Shown here: positions 5,839 through 5,874 of the stretch, piece by piece
Layout: each line of letters begins with the position of its first letter
Numbering within the stretch: the first letter of the stretch is position 1
NCBI GenBank assembly: GCA_023417735.1
Contig: JAEZEK010000475.1
Coordinates: 1 to 5,874 of the forward strand
DNA length: 5,874 nucleotides
Reading direction: 5' to 3'
Origin: Pseudomonadota bacterium
GTDB lineage: Bacteria > Pseudomonadota > Alphaproteobacteria > Rhizobiales > Afifellaceae
Position numbers and translations under genes: made by a program
Notes under the pieces: model-generated
Told to the model about the DNA's origin: nothing
The model's database searches: none
The model's input: the letters and a program-made list of their open reading frames with translations, nothing else

Positions 5839-5874
5839 CGCCGCCGCCCCCATATGCTGCCCATGCCTTCGATG

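Noticed and set aside
5854..5874. ATG at 5854 reading MLPMPSM to the window end, possible start of a downstream gene
   Set aside because: Only seven codons are visible, there is no clear ribosome site, and several ATGs compete; a gene cannot be supported from this.

Overview
The window is very GC-rich and carries the arrangement argD-argF-hslO on one strand, with apaG convergent and a phasin nearby. Together with the protein sequences, this points to an alphaproteobacterium, most likely a member of the Hyphomicrobiales (Rhizobiales). Genus cannot be judged. The strand layout looks chromosomal and housekeeping: no transposase, integrase, tRNA, rRNA, CRISPR array or phage gene was seen.

Left part (1-1434). 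The minus strand holds the N-terminal 187 codons of a PAS-type protein that runs off the window at base 1. It is probably a large PdhS-like sensor histidine kinase, but the kinase domains are not in view. A 241-base divergent region (564-804) separates it from a phasin on the plus strand. That region holds two TTAACCA half-sites facing the kinase gene, a sigma-70-like phasin promoter overlapped by a TGCA-C-TGCA element, and an 18-base palindrome in the predicted phasin 5' leader. The phasin ends at a strong intrinsic terminator.

Middle part (1435-5042). apaG (plus strand) converges on the minus-strand cluster argD-argF-hslO, with only 4 bases between the two stop codons. argD and argF overlap by 4 bases (ATGA) and argF and hslO by 1 base (TGATG), so the three are almost certainly one translationally coupled operon. 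ArgD and ArgF catalyse two steps of ornithine/arginine synthesis. HslO (Hsp33) is a redox-activated holdase chaperone whose arginine link is positional rather than biochemical.

Right part (5043-5874). A 214-base divergent region holds the argD leader, with a candidate promoter, a dyad and a small GC hairpin followed by T-rich sequence. After it comes a YqaA/DedA-superfamily (VTT-type) membrane protein on the plus strand. The last 36 bases are too short to call a gene.

No stretch over 300 bases lacks a gene. Nothing here looks like an undescribed multi-gene system. The items that merit checking are regulatory: possible CtrA sites before the kinase gene, the phasin operator-like region, the argD leader hairpin and the dyad before argD.
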